A DNA stretch of 64,000 nucleotides. Source: Candidatus Methanoperedens sp. GTDB lineage: Archaea; Halobacteriota; Methanosarcinia; Methanosarcinales; Methanoperedenaceae. This document shows positions 35,388-44,387 of the stretch, in pieces (within the stretch, counting starts at the first letter, position 1; every line of letters begins with the position of its first letter). The stretch spans positions 1 through 64,000 of the forward strand of contig JAUSDC010000209.1 of the NCBI GenBank assembly GCA_030650845.1. The letters are read 5' to 3'. The position numbers were made by a program, and so were the translations under genes. The notes under the pieces were generated by a model. It searched no databases, was not told where the DNA came from, and saw nothing but the letters and a program-made list of their open reading frames with translations.

Positions 35388-36265
35388 GGTATCGCCAGCA
35401 TCACATCCACCGCAGTAAAAACCAGCATGCTCAAACTCACCGCAGCATTCACATTAAAGAAAGCCACAGGAATGCTGGTAAAATTATCAGCTTTAACAAG
35501 CGTATGCTCAAACCATATCAGCGCAGCGATAACCACAATCCCAACCTTAAAAACAACCCCCAGATGCAGCACGAACATCAAACCGATAAGCAGCGCAAGC
35601 ATCAGGATATGCGACACGAACGAAAACAACAAAGCATTCTTGACTCCAAAAAATGAAGGCACTGAATATAGCCCCTCTTTCGTATCAAAATCAAGATCGA
35701 GCAGAGAATATATGATGTCAAATCCCCCTACCCAGAAAGTAACCGCAAAAAGCAGCAGCAGCATTGCGAATTCTGATGAGCCGAACGGAAAGTTGATAAT
35801 GCCCGTAACCGCAAGCCATCCTCCCACGGGCGCATATCCCAGGTTCAGCCCGAGCACGAAATGTGATACAGGACTGAACCTTTTGAGGTAGGGATATATG
35901 ATCGAAGTTATGGGGATAATGGGCGAAAGCAGGAAGCAGAGCCAGTTCAATTGATATGAGGAAAAGAACAACAGGAAATATGATACAATTATGATAATCC
36001 AAACCTCTTTCAAAGAGATCTTTCCCGAAGGCAATTCGCGACCTGCTGTCCTTGGATTTCTTGCGTCAATATCTTTATCGATTAGATTGTTCAATGCCAT
36101 GGCTGCACTCCTTGCCCCAAGGAACGCAAGCCCGACCCAGAGCAATATACGCAGTTCAGGCATGCCCCAACTTGCAATGAAAGCGCCAAGATACGCGAAG
36201 GGTATGGCGAACACAGTATGCTTGAGCACCACGAAATCCGAATATAGTTTAATTTTGGATAGCAT
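35384..36265 (-). CDS. mqnP: UbiA-family prenyltransferase, MqnP-like
   Basis: A 293-residue membrane prenyltransferase with about eight helices. The first aspartate motif NNLIDKDIDARNPRTAGRELPSG (near 60-82) and the second, GFDIIYSLLDLDFDTKEGL (near 185), match MqnP, the prenyltransferase of the futalosine menaquinone route, better than the ether-lipid or heme O members. That would mean this archaeon makes menaquinone, in keeping with cytochrome-based respiration. No other mqn gene is in the window, so the specific name is likely rather than certain. Confidence 0.8.
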   Translation of the reverse strand: MLSKIKLYSDFVVLKHTVFAIPFAYLGAFIASWGMPELRILLWVGLAFLGARSAAMALNNLIDKDIDARNPRTAGRELPSGKISLKEVWIIIIVSYFLLFFSSYQLNWLCFLLSPIIPITSIIYPYLKRFSPVSHFVLGLNLGYAPVGGWLAVTGIINFPFGSSEFAMLLLLFAVTFWVGGFDIIYSLLDLDFDTKEGLYSVPSFFGVKNALLFSFVSHILMLALLIGLMFVLHLGVVFKVGIVVIAALIWFEHTLVKADNFTSIPVAFFNVNAAVSLSMLVFTAVDVMLAIP

Positions 36266-36309
36266 CACAACTCTTTTCTCTGATCATCGATATTACTCCC
36301 CAGATACAA

Positions 36310-37074
36310 ATGATTAACCTTTACTTTATCGGCTCAGCAGGAAGCGGCAAGTCCACACTCACTGGCGCCTTCCTTGGATGGATGCAGGGACAGGGATTTG
36401 ATGCTGTAACAGTGAACCTTGACCCGGGCATCGAGAACGCGCCATACGTTCCTGATGTGGATATCAGGGATTGGATAAAGCTCAAGGAAATAATGGAAGA
36501 TTATGAAGTGGGACCTAACGGGGCTCAGATAATCGCCGCGGACATGCTGGCACTCAATATTGTTGAGATGAAAGAGATAATAGAAAGCTTTGAAACTGAT
36601 TACGTTATTTTTGACACTCCAGGTCAGATGGAACTTTTCACGCTCAGACAGTCAGGAAAAGTGCTTGTTGATTCTTTCGGCGCTGACAGATCCATAATCG
36701 GATACCTCTATGACCCGGTCATATCAAAAACACCCTCGGGTTTTATCACATTGATGCTTCAGGCAGCCTCTGTTCAGGTCAGGTTCAATGTCCCTTTCAT
36801 GGGTATTCTTACAAAATCCGATCTCCTGAAAGATGAGGAACGCAAAGAAATAATTGAATGGAGCCAGGACTTCATGGAACTTGACAGCGCTATACATGAA
36901 GAGATGCCAACGCTTCGCAATCAGTTAAACATAGAGTTCCTATCAGCCCTTATGTCATTCGATAAAGGGCAGAAATTGCTGCCATCTTCATCTACATATG
37001 GATCAGGTATGGAAGATATTTACAATACAGTCCAGCAGATATTTTATGGTGGCGAAGACCTGAGCCGGGATTAA
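36310..37074 (+). CDS. GPN-loop GTPase
   Basis: A 254-residue P-loop GTPase with Walker A IGSAGSGKST at 7-16, the family-defining GPNGA insert near 74, DTPGQMELF (switch II/Walker B) near 103 and the TKSDLL base-recognition motif near 168. Eukaryotic relatives assist RNA polymerase assembly; archaeal function is open. It is divergent from mqnP. Confidence 0.9.
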   Translation: MINLYFIGSAGSGKSTLTGAFLGWMQGQGFDAVTVNLDPGIENAPYVPDVDIRDWIKLKEIMEDYEVGPNGAQIIAADMLALNIVEMKEIIESFETDYVIFDTPGQMELFTLRQSGKVLVDSFGADRSIIGYLYDPVISKTPSGFITLMLQAASVQVRFNVPFMGILTKSDLLKDEERKEIIEWSQDFMELDSAIHEEMPTLRNQLNIEFLSALMSFDKGQKLLPSSSTYGSGMEDIYNTVQQIFYGGEDLSRD

Positions 37075-37193
37075 ATCGCTCCCTCAAATATAATTTAAAT
37101 CTCATAATCATCATAGAGACAACAGTTATATAATATAACGATTAAATGTTTCAATTACTGTAGTACGATACTATCTACAGATGGAGGAAACGT

Positions 37194-37409
37194 ATGAAGA
37201 TTAGACCCGTATCAGGTTGCGTCGTTGGCAAAGGAATTTTCGCATCTTTTGCCCATTATGAGAAAAACGACATCCTGCCCCTGCGCCTTGTGACCGAGTG
37301 CAGACAAAAATACTCAAAGAATTGCAGTATTGATCTCTGCCCGAGATTCAAATTCGGTCTACTGGGTTCGCACAATATTTCGTGGCAGAATGAAGGCGCC
37401 AGAATGTAA
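37194..37409 (+). CDS. 71-residue Cys-containing hypothetical protein
   Basis: ATG preceded by GGAGG at ideal spacing. Four cysteines (C9, C36, C44, C49) in CVVGKG, ECRQKYSKNC and DLCPRF suggest a small metal-binding domain. It is followed 65 bases later by the lipoate ligase genes and may be linked to them. I do not recognise the family. Confidence 0.6.
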   Translation: MKIRPVSGCVVGKGIFASFAHYEKNDILPLRLVTECRQKYSKNCSIDLCPRFKFGLLGSHNISWQNEGARM

Positions 37410-37474
37410 AAATTCTGCGCCTATATTTTTTTATATTATCACAACATCTTCTGCAATCAAAAGGAGCAACAGCT

Positions 37475-37765
37475 ATGGAAATATTGAAAACAAAACCCGG
37501 CATCCACAAAGCCAGAGGCGGACTTATCAGATCATTTGTATTTGTTGAAAATGGAATATTAAAAGACATAACTATCTCAGGGGATTTTTTCCTTTTCCCT
37601 GAAGAAGCGATCTTCAAGATACTTGAAAACCTGAAAGGAACACCTGTAAAGCGTGAGGAATTGCTGAAAAATATCGAAGATACTTATGCAAAAGAGAAGA
37701 TCCAGTCCCCCGGGACAGCACCTTCTGATTTCACTGAATCCATAATGAAAGCCCTGGAGGCGTAA
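37475..37765 (+). CDS. lplB: Lipoate-protein ligase accessory subunit (LplB-type C-terminal domain)
   Basis: A 96-residue protein matching the separate C-terminal domain of lipoate ligase, known in archaea as LplB. It has the family start KTKPGIHKARGGLIRSF and then SGDFFLFPEEAI, and ends with helices. LplB is needed with LplA for lipoylation. The gene is two bases before lplA, with GGAGG between. Confidence 0.87.
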   Translation: MEILKTKPGIHKARGGLIRSFVFVENGILKDITISGDFFLFPEEAIFKILENLKGTPVKREELLKNIEDTYAKEKIQSPGTAPSDFTESIMKALEA

Positions 37766-37767
37766 TA

Positions 37768-38511
37768 ATGGAACAATGGCGGTTCATAGATTTCGGGCTT
37801 GTGGACATACGCGACATGATGGCTATGGATGAGGCAATATTGAAGGGCGATGGGGACAACACCTTCTTTTTCTGGACTCCAAAAAAATCTATAATACTTG
37901 GTTTTTTCCAGAAAGCAGAAGTTGAGCTGGATCTTTCCAAATGCAAGGACTATACCATCACGCGGCGAATAAGCGGCGGCGGGATAGCGTTCTCAGATGA
38001 CAGGTGCAGGCAGATAAACTACGGCGTTGTTGGGACTATAGACAACGACCTTTTCCCGCTTGATATAATTGAATCGTATAAACAGGTATGCGGCGTTCTT
38101 ATTGATACGCTTGTGCATTACGGTCTTAATGCCGCTTTTCGTCCCATCAATGATGTCACCGTGGACAACAAGAAAATATCCGGGAACGCCCAGACGCGCT
38201 GGGAAGGAAAGCTGCTCCAGAACGGGACATTGCTGCTTGATTTTGACATTGAGGAAATGCTCAGGATCGCTAACATCCCAAAGGAAAAGTTCCTTGATAA
38301 AAAAATTGCTTCTATCAGGGAAGGGCTGACATGGCTTGACAGGGAACTTGGCGAACAGCGCGACATGGAAGAAGTCAGGAACGTAATGAAGAAAAAATTC
38401 GAAGAGCGTTTCCATGTAAGATTAAAAACTGGAACTCTAAGCAGTAATGAAAAAGAACTGACCAAGAATTTCCTGCCAAAATATTATTCCCCTGAATGGG
38501 TCTATCGCTGA
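37768..38511 (+). CDS. lplA: Lipoate-protein ligase catalytic subunit LplA
   Basis: A 247-residue biotin/lipoate A/B-type ligase with the lipoyl-AMP site RRISGGGIAFSD near 70 and the lysine segment INDVTVDNKKISGNAQ near 128-142. It charges lipoyl domains of glycine cleavage H protein or 2-oxoacid dehydrogenases. The TGA overlaps the ATG of the next gene (TGATG), so translation is coupled. Typical archaeal split arrangement with LplB. Confidence 0.9.
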   Translation: MEQWRFIDFGLVDIRDMMAMDEAILKGDGDNTFFFWTPKKSIILGFFQKAEVELDLSKCKDYTITRRISGGGIAFSDDRCRQINYGVVGTIDNDLFPLDIIESYKQVCGVLIDTLVHYGLNAAFRPINDVTVDNKKISGNAQTRWEGKLLQNGTLLLDFDIEEMLRIANIPKEKFLDKKIASIREGLTWLDRELGEQRDMEEVRNVMKKKFEERFHVRLKTGTLSSNEKELTKNFLPKYYSPEWVYR

Positions 38512-39545
38512 TGGAACATGACGTAATTGTCATAGGTGCTGGACCTGCGGGTTCTGTTACAGCTGCATTAGTAGCCAGCGCCGGTTATCGTGTGCTTGTG
38601 CTAGAAAAAAATACTTCCTGCAGGTCGCCCTGCGCGGGTTACATCAGCAATAACATCAATTTTGAAATCCCCGATAACAGTGTTGTACAGTCAAGGATCA
38701 CGAAAATGCGCACGTATTTTCCAGACCTATCTTTCCACGATTTTGAATTGAACGGGTTTGTGGTAAACAGGTCTTTGTTCGATATGGGGCTGGCCAGGAA
38801 AGCAATAGATGAAGGCGCTATTATAAGATGGGGTTCATCTCTTCAGGAACTTGTTACAGGAGGCGTAAAATTTCGAGAAGGTGTTGCCATGGGAAAAATT
38901 ATTGTGGGTGCCGACGGTGTTTTTTCAAAAACTGCATCACTTTCAGGATTTAAGAAGCAAAGATTCGCAGTTTGTGCTCAGTATCATTTGAAAGGAATAA
39001 ACCCGCTTTCGCATACATGTGAGATATTCTTTAACCAGGAATACGCACCCGGTGGATATGTCTGGATATACCCGACAGGCAAAGATTCTGCAAAAGTGGG
39101 GGTGGGGGTGACGCAGGGTTATCCGCGAGCGTATCTTGAAAAATTTATCAGCAGCACCCCTTTTTTAGAACGCCTTGGTGGAAGAAAGACCGAATATATC
39201 ACGGGTGCCCTGCCTATAGGGGGTCTTCGAGAGAAGCTCTGCTATGGGAATGTCCTGCTCGTGGGAGACAGCGCAGGAATGGCAGACCCTGTCACAGGCG
39301 CAGGTATCAATAATGCCATACTTGCAGGTGAGATAGCAGGTAAAACAATAATAAAAGCACTTGAAAGTAGTGATATGGAGATATTATCAGAATATGAAAC
39401 AAAGATAAGACGCCTTCTGGAAAGACCGTTTACCAGAGCGCTTGAGAAAAGAAAAATGCTTGATGTTTGTTATGCTTCCAACGAGCTATTGCAGGAAAAT
39501 CTGCCTGAACTCTGGGTAACGTTCAGGCAGTACTGGAATAATTAA
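38511..39545 (+). CDS. Geranylgeranyl reductase family flavoprotein
   Basis: A 344-residue FAD oxidoreductase with GAGPAGSVTAALVASAGY near 10-26, the SCRSPCAGYIS segment near 40, GADGVFSKTA near 145 and GDSAGMADPVTGAGINNAI near 270. The family reduces isoprenoid double bonds in archaeal lipids or in the menaquinone side chain; with mqnP nearby the second is possible. Start is the ATG inside the lplA stop (TGATG); an upstream ATG at 38496 is less likely. Confidence 0.83.
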   Translation: MEHDVIVIGAGPAGSVTAALVASAGYRVLVLEKNTSCRSPCAGYISNNINFEIPDNSVVQSRITKMRTYFPDLSFHDFELNGFVVNRSLFDMGLARKAIDEGAIIRWGSSLQELVTGGVKFREGVAMGKIIVGADGVFSKTASLSGFKKQRFAVCAQYHLKGINPLSHTCEIFFNQEYAPGGYVWIYPTGKDSAKVGVGVTQGYPRAYLEKFISSTPFLERLGGRKTEYITGALPIGGLREKLCYGNVLLVGDSAGMADPVTGAGINNAILAGEIAGKTIIKALESSDMEILSEYETKIRRLLERPFTRALEKRKMLDVCYASNELLQENLPELWVTFRQYWNN

Positions 39546-39913
39546 TACTTATATGAATCCGACTCTTCAGATATTTTTCGTTCTTTCTTCAGAGGTTCAT
39601 CTTTAACGTCAATATCCTGGCTAAGTTCATCACCAGCCTCCCTTATTTTGCCCATACCCTTAGCAATTTTATTCAGGGACTTCACAGTTTCCTTTGAGGG
39701 TTTTTTTGGCGGGGCTTTTTTCTCCTTTTTCCTCAACCTATATCCAGCCTGAGGCAATCCAGATTTCATTAATCCCAGCTCAACTTTTCGTTTATTGATA
39801 AGATCACGAATTGGCTGCCTTGCACTTTCAGGCATGCTTTCAAGCATTTTCTCAAGTTTATCAAGAGTTGCATCCTTCGGGGTAAGATTTTCAGGTATTA
39901 TTTCTTCAGTCAT
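39542..39913 (-). CDS. Charged hypothetical protein
   Basis: A 123-residue protein, about a third Lys/Glu. The N-terminal half has a helix (LDKLEKMLESMPESARQPIRDLI); the C-terminal half is low-complexity and basic then acidic. It overlaps the end of the convergent reductase gene by 4 bases. No family recognised; probably nucleic-acid associated or a scaffold, but this is a guess from composition. Confidence 0.5.
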   Translation of the reverse strand: MTEEIIPENLTPKDATLDKLEKMLESMPESARQPIRDLINKRKVELGLMKSGLPQAGYRLRKKEKKAPPKKPSKETVKSLNKIAKGMGKIREAGDELSQDIDVKDEPLKKERKISEESDSYKY

Positions 39914-39985
39914 TAATGGTGTAAATAACAGATGTTATTATAAAAGTTACGTTGCTTGCCAAAAAACAATATCTGTATAAAGAAT

Positions 39986-40075
39986 ATGAAATTCTTAAAA
40001 GAGGATATTGTGGGTGGATTATTAAATGCTGTAAGCTTGATCGGTTTGATAATTCTATATCTATACCACTTTTGA
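39986..40075 (+). CDS. 29-residue single-helix micropeptide candidate
   Basis: ATG at 39986 reads MKFLKEDIVG followed by a hydrophobic helix (GLLNAVSLIGLIILYLYHF). A TATA-like GTATAAAGA lies just upstream. The short length makes chance occurrence quite possible. Confidence 0.25.
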   Translation: MKFLKEDIVGGLLNAVSLIGLIILYLYHF

Positions 40076-40079
40076 TTTT

Positions 40080-41135
40080 TCAGACAGTCTGATAAAGCGT
40101 ATCGCGCTGCATGGGAATTCTGCCAATTCCCTTAATCAAACTCTTGAATTCCTCTGGCGCCATGTACTCTCCGTTCGAGGCACCAGCGCTTTTTGAAATA
40201 TTTTCCTCCATCAATGTCCCACCAAGGTCATTTGCTCCAAAATTCAGGGCTGACTGCGCCATTTTAGGGCCAAGTTTGACCCAGCTAACCTGAATGTTCC
40301 TGATGTAAGGGTATAGTATCACTCTTGCAAGAGCATGCATTTTCAAGTCCTCATTCTCATGCGAAACGCGATCACTTTCACCAAGGCGGTTATTTAAATG
40401 CATAAATGGAAGCGGGACGAATTCAGTAAACCCACCTGTTTTTTTCTGCATTTCACGGATTATGAACATGTGATCGATCCGCTCTTCAAGTGTCTCGATG
40501 TGACCGTACATCATGGTAGATGTCGTTGGTATCCCTGTTCTGTGTGCGGTCCTTACAACATCTATCCATTCATGCGTTGTGAGTTTGTCAGGACATATCT
40601 CTTCTCTCACCCTGTCAGAAAGTATCTCTGCTGCAGTCCCGGGCATAGAGTCAAGACCCGATCTTTTAAGCTGCGAAAGTGTTTCTTTAATGCTTATATT
40701 ACTGTTATGCGCTGCATGGAACACCTCCATGGGGGAAAAAGCATGTATATGCAATTCAGGGAATTCCTGCTTTATCGCTTCAAGTATCTCGCAATAGTTA
40801 TTGATATCCCAGTCTGGAAGAAGACCTCCCTGGATGCACACCTCGGTGGCATTGATATTTTTTGCATCTCTTACCTTATCCAGAATTTCCGGGATAGATA
40901 AAATGAATCCGTCATCTTTTCGAAAAGCACAGAACTTGCATGTCCCAACGCACCTGTTCGTAAAATTAATATTTCTGTTGATCACATAGGTAACAACGTC
41001 CCCGACTGCCTTTTTGCGAAGCATATCTGCAAGCGAAAAAAGATAGGGCGGATCGTTATAGAGGGTCAGAGCATCTTCCATCGTGCATTTCCCAACATCG
41101 ACTCGCCCGAGAATTTCATCCTGGAAGCTCTTCAA
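40080..41135 (-). CDS. cofH: 5-Amino-6-ribitylaminouracil--tyrosine 4-hydroxyphenyl transferase CofH
   Basis: A 351-residue radical SAM enzyme that, with CofG, forms F0, the core of F420. The cluster site NRCVGTCKFCAF (C-x3-C-x2-C) lies near residue 62-71, followed by CIQGGLLPDWDINNY near 98 and SMPGTAAEILSDRVR near 168. The likely start is a TTG at 41135 as no earlier ATG fits; its ribosome site is weak. It lies 44 bases downstream of cofG on the same strand. MqnC has a similar architecture, but pairing with cofG decides the name. Confidence 0.92.
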   Translation of the reverse strand: MKSFQDEILGRVDVGKCTMEDALTLYNDPPYLFSLADMLRKKAVGDVVTYVINRNINFTNRCVGTCKFCAFRKDDGFILSIPEILDKVRDAKNINATEVCIQGGLLPDWDINNYCEILEAIKQEFPELHIHAFSPMEVFHAAHNSNISIKETLSQLKRSGLDSMPGTAAEILSDRVREEICPDKLTTHEWIDVVRTAHRTGIPTTSTMMYGHIETLEERIDHMFIIREMQKKTGGFTEFVPLPFMHLNNRLGESDRVSHENEDLKMHALARVILYPYIRNIQVSWVKLGPKMAQSALNFGANDLGGTLMEENISKSAGASNGEYMAPEEFKSLIKGIGRIPMQRDTLYQTV

Positions 41136-41179
41136 TTTTTGTATAGTACCACCTGGATTTTTAAGTCTTAATGTAACAC

Positions 41180-42205
41180 TTATTTATAAGTTTTGCGAAA
41201 TCCTTCTGTGTCTGAAAGAGACCTTACAAGTGGAGCTATCTCGTCGCTGTACCATTTTTTTTTGATATATTGCGGATATATTGGAAGCCGCTCACGCAAT
41301 GGTACCCCTGCCATTGCATGGAGTTCAACTAGCGTTGGCCATGCAGATTCAGGATTTATGTGATCGATGGTCTCTGGTGAGATCCCGCCAAGGTCATTGG
41401 CGCCGCATTCCAGCAATTGTCCAGGTGAGATCAGGTTCGGGGATACCTGGACAGCAACGTCTCCTGGAAGTATTTTCCTTCCCAGCATTACGGTTTCTTT
41501 CATCGTTCTTATTTCTGGCTCAGGGTAAATGGACATCTTAGTTCCAGGCTTGGGGATAAAATTCTGGATTATTACCTCCTGGATATGACCGAATTCCCTG
41601 TGGGTGTCCCTTATTTTGCACAATGAGTGCAGCCGGTCAGCTGGCGTTTCCCCTATACCAACGAGAAGACCTGTGGTGAAGGGAATATTAAGTTCACCTG
41701 CTGCTCTGATGGTTTTAAGGCGCGCTTCAGGAACTTTTCCTGTGCAGTCTTTGTGAGCTTTAACAATGCCTGTAGTCTCAAGCATAAGCCCCATACTGGC
41801 ATTGCAGGGTTTGAGTTTTTCAAGCTCGTGTTTTTCAAGTATGCCTGGATTGCTGTGGGGGAGCAGTCCTTTTTGTATCGAGATGTGACACATGTCTATA
41901 AGGTAATCGATCATAGAATTGTATCCAAGCCCCTCGAGCTTTGGCATGAATCCTTCTACTTCTTCAGCATGTTCTCCGAATGTGAAAAGCGCTTCTGAGC
42001 ATCCTGCCCTGACTCCCCGATCAATGATCTTTTCAACTTCTGCGGGTGTAAGCAGATTTGCCTCGGGATGACCGATGTCGCGGCGGAAGCCGCAGTAACC
42101 GCACCTGTTCCTGCAGATGTTGGTAAGGGGGATGAATACGTTGCGGGAGAATGTGGCATATGTGGGCGGCATGATCTGGAATTGTCCCCGCTCGTACATA
42201 ACCAT
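41180..42205 (-). CDS. cofG: 7,8-Didemethyl-8-hydroxy-5-deazariboflavin synthase CofG
   Basis: A 341-residue radical SAM partner of CofH. The cluster motif CRNRCGYCGFRR (C-x3-C-x2-C) is near residue 31-38, with GERPE-like FTFGEHAEEV, GETPADR near 195 and ISPGQLLECGANDLGG near 262. Paired with CofH it joins tyrosine and ribityl-aminouracil into F0. Start at the ATG at 42205 (a second ATG two codons later is also possible). Confidence 0.93.
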   Translation of the reverse strand: MVMYERGQFQIMPPTYATFSRNVFIPLTNICRNRCGYCGFRRDIGHPEANLLTPAEVEKIIDRGVRAGCSEALFTFGEHAEEVEGFMPKLEGLGYNSMIDYLIDMCHISIQKGLLPHSNPGILEKHELEKLKPCNASMGLMLETTGIVKAHKDCTGKVPEARLKTIRAAGELNIPFTTGLLVGIGETPADRLHSLCKIRDTHREFGHIQEVIIQNFIPKPGTKMSIYPEPEIRTMKETVMLGRKILPGDVAVQVSPNLISPGQLLECGANDLGGISPETIDHINPESAWPTLVELHAMAGVPLRERLPIYPQYIKKKWYSDEIAPLVRSLSDTEGFRKTYK

Positions 42206-42258
42206 GTCGAATATACGTTAGATTAATGTAATCCAAGGGTTATTTAACGTGTCCCCAT

Positions 42259-42341
42259 GCGAGAGTATCCAAGCGGCCAAAGGAGTTGGACTTAAGATCC
42301 AATCGCGCAGGCGTCCGTGGGTTCAAATCCCATCTCTCGCA
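42259..42341 (+). tRNA. tRNA-Leu (anticodon UAA)
   Basis: The acceptor stem GCGAGAG pairs with CTCTCGC, with A73 at 42341. The anticodon arm TTGGA-CTTAAGA-TCCAA gives anticodon TAA. There is a long class II variable arm (TCGCGCAGGCG) and T arm GTGGG/CCCAT with TTCAAAT. No intron. CCA is not encoded. Confidence 0.95.
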
Positions 42342-42392
42342 TTCTTTCGATAGTTTTATATATCATGCTTTTGTTGTAGGAAAAAGTGTAAA

Positions 42393-42441
42393 GTGGCAGG
42401 TCAAACTTTTTTTACCACCAACCCACTCCCCAACCTGCCAC
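42393..42441 (+). terminator. T-run and inverted repeat after tRNA-Leu
   Basis: A run of seven T (42407-42413) follows the tRNA by about 65 bases. It lies between arms GTGGCAGGT (42393-42401) and ACCTGCCAC (42433-42441). The T-run is the usual archaeal termination signal; the stem contains copy 2 of the GGCAGGTTGGGGAG repeat in reverse (42426-42439). Confidence 0.5.
42426..42439 (-). repeat. Short GC-rich repeat GGCAGGTTGGGGAG, copy 2
   Basis: Exact reverse-complement match to 4621-4634. It forms part of the right arm of the stem that follows tRNA-Leu. Confidence 0.45.
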
Positions 42442-42502
42442 ATGCACTATACATTAAGCGAATATCTGACATTCTTGCGATAAGCAAGCATCTATATTCA
42501 TT

Positions 42503-44254
42503 ATGACCGTAAATATCGAAGACGCTAAAAGACTCCCAAGATCCCCTGGAGTTTACCTGATGAAAAACAGAGATGAAAAAGTCATCTATGTAGGAAAAGC
42601 ATCATCCCTCAAGGACAGGGTGAGCCAGTATTTCAGGGAGTCTGACTCGCCTAAAACCCGGATGCTCATGCGGAATATCGAAGAACTTGAGTATATCGTC
42701 ACAGGAACTGAAGTCGAAGCGCTTGTTCTGGAATCAAACCTTATCAAAGAGCATGCTCCGCGGTATAATGTTAAACTTCGGGATGATAAGGCATATCCTT
42801 TCATCAAGATAACGAACGAGGAATATCCCCGCATTTGCATTGCCCGGCGGCGGGAGCGGGATGGTGCGCATTACTTCGGTCCTTATCCAGGTTCAAAGTC
42901 TGTACGCGAACTCATAAAAATGGCATCAAGTCTGGGTATAAGAAGATGCAGGAAAAAATTACCCTGCCCAACGTGTCTCAACTATCATATTAAACAGTGC
43001 ATAGCTCCGTGCATAGGGGCAGTGACGAAGGAAGAATACCTTGGGATCATCAGAAATGTATCTGAACTCCTCAGGGGAAGAAGCAGCCAGTTGATCCAAT
43101 CGTTAACTCATGAGATGGAACTACTTTCAAAAGATCAGGAATACGAAAAAGCAGCACGGATCCGCGATCAGATCGATGCGCTGCGAGAACTTTCAGAAAA
43201 ACAGCGTGTGAACGTGCATGGGCTAAAAGAACAGGATGTTCTGGCTTATGCAATCGCCGGGGAAAAGGCAGCACTGCAGGTATTCCATGTGAACGAAGGG
43301 AAGCTCAGGGGTCGTGACACATTTACACTTTCCATGGCTGGCTCTGATGAGGAAGAGATGCTTTCAAGTTTTATAAAACAGTATTATCTTGACGTCATTC
43401 CACCACAGGAATTAATAATCCCGGTCGAGATAACGGATGGATCCATATCGTTATGGCTTGCCGATAAGGGTTCAAGGCTCAAGACACCAAAGAACGCAGA
43501 AGAGAAAGGTCTTATGAATTTTGCACAGGAGAACGCGCGAATGCTTCTTGGCCAGGAATTACTTCATGAAGGTAAGACAGAAGCGCTCCTGGCACTTCAG
43601 AAAGCACTAAATCTAACTGGCACGCCATCTATTATCGAGGCTTTTGACATCTCGAACATCAGCGGTACGGACGCCACGGGTTCACTTGTGGTTTTCGTTA
43701 ATGGGAAACCTTTCAAAAAGAACTACCGGCAATTTAAGATTAAGTCCGTGGAGGGTGCGGATGATTTTGCTATGATGGGAGAAGTTGTGGGGCGCGCTTA
43801 TGCCAGGAGAAAAGACGAAGGAAAAAATATGCCGGACCTTGTTTTAATTGACGGGGGAAAAGGACAGCTTGGAGCTGCACTTGCTGCGATGAGTGATCTG
43901 GGGCTCAATATCAATGTGGTTGCACTTGCCAAGGAATTCGAGCATATTTTCCTGCCGGATAGAGAGGACCCAGTGGTTTTACCTAAAGATTCACCTGCAC
44001 TCAAACTGCTCCAGAGTATACGGGATGAAGCACACAGGTTCGCACTGGGATATCACAGGAAATTGAGAGGGAAAAGGGTTACCCGGTCTGAACTTGACAT
44101 GATCCCAGGCATAGGTGAAAAAAAGAAACAGGCACTATTGAGGTATTTTGGGTCCGTGGAGAAATTAAGGGCAACCCATATTGAGGAGATAGCAAAGGTC
44201 CCAGGGATCAGGAAAAAAGATGCAGAAGAAGTTTGGAAATATTTCAGGAAATGA
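42503..44254 (+). CDS. uvrC: Excinuclease ABC subunit C
   Basis: A 583-residue UvrC. It has an N-terminal GIY-YIG nuclease (SPGVYLMKN...VIYVGKA at 14-35), a cysteine cluster CRKKLPCPTCLNYHIKQCIAPC near 150-170, a UVR helix pair near 215, an RNase H-like C-terminal nuclease (EAFDISNISGTDATGSLVVF near 380; LVLIDGGKGQL near 450) and helix-hairpin-helix repeats at the end (IPGIGEKKKQALL). UvrC makes both incisions in nucleotide excision repair. In archaea the uvr genes were gained from bacteria and are common in Methanosarcinales. uvrA and uvrB are not here. Confidence 0.95.
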   Translation: MTVNIEDAKRLPRSPGVYLMKNRDEKVIYVGKASSLKDRVSQYFRESDSPKTRMLMRNIEELEYIVTGTEVEALVLESNLIKEHAPRYNVKLRDDKAYPFIKITNEEYPRICIARRRERDGAHYFGPYPGSKSVRELIKMASSLGIRRCRKKLPCPTCLNYHIKQCIAPCIGAVTKEEYLGIIRNVSELLRGRSSQLIQSLTHEMELLSKDQEYEKAARIRDQIDALRELSEKQRVNVHGLKEQDVLAYAIAGEKAALQVFHVNEGKLRGRDTFTLSMAGSDEEEMLSSFIKQYYLDVIPPQELIIPVEITDGSISLWLADKGSRLKTPKNAEEKGLMNFAQENARMLLGQELLHEGKTEALLALQKALNLTGTPSIIEAFDISNISGTDATGSLVVFVNGKPFKKNYRQFKIKSVEGADDFAMMGEVVGRAYARRKDEGKNMPDLVLIDGGKGQLGAALAAMSDLGLNINVVALAKEFEHIFLPDREDPVVLPKDSPALKLLQSIRDEAHRFALGYHRKLRGKRVTRSELDMIPGIGEKKKQALLRYFGSVEKLRATHIEEIAKVPGIRKKDAEEVWKYFRK

Positions 44255-44387
44255 TATTCCGGACTCAACATTTCAGGACTATACATTTCAAGAAATAGAT
44301 AGAAAACTAAATAAGTAATAAATGAGCATTATCATAATAATATTTATCACATAAGTATCTATCTAAAAGAGGTTAAGTGGTCATTAC

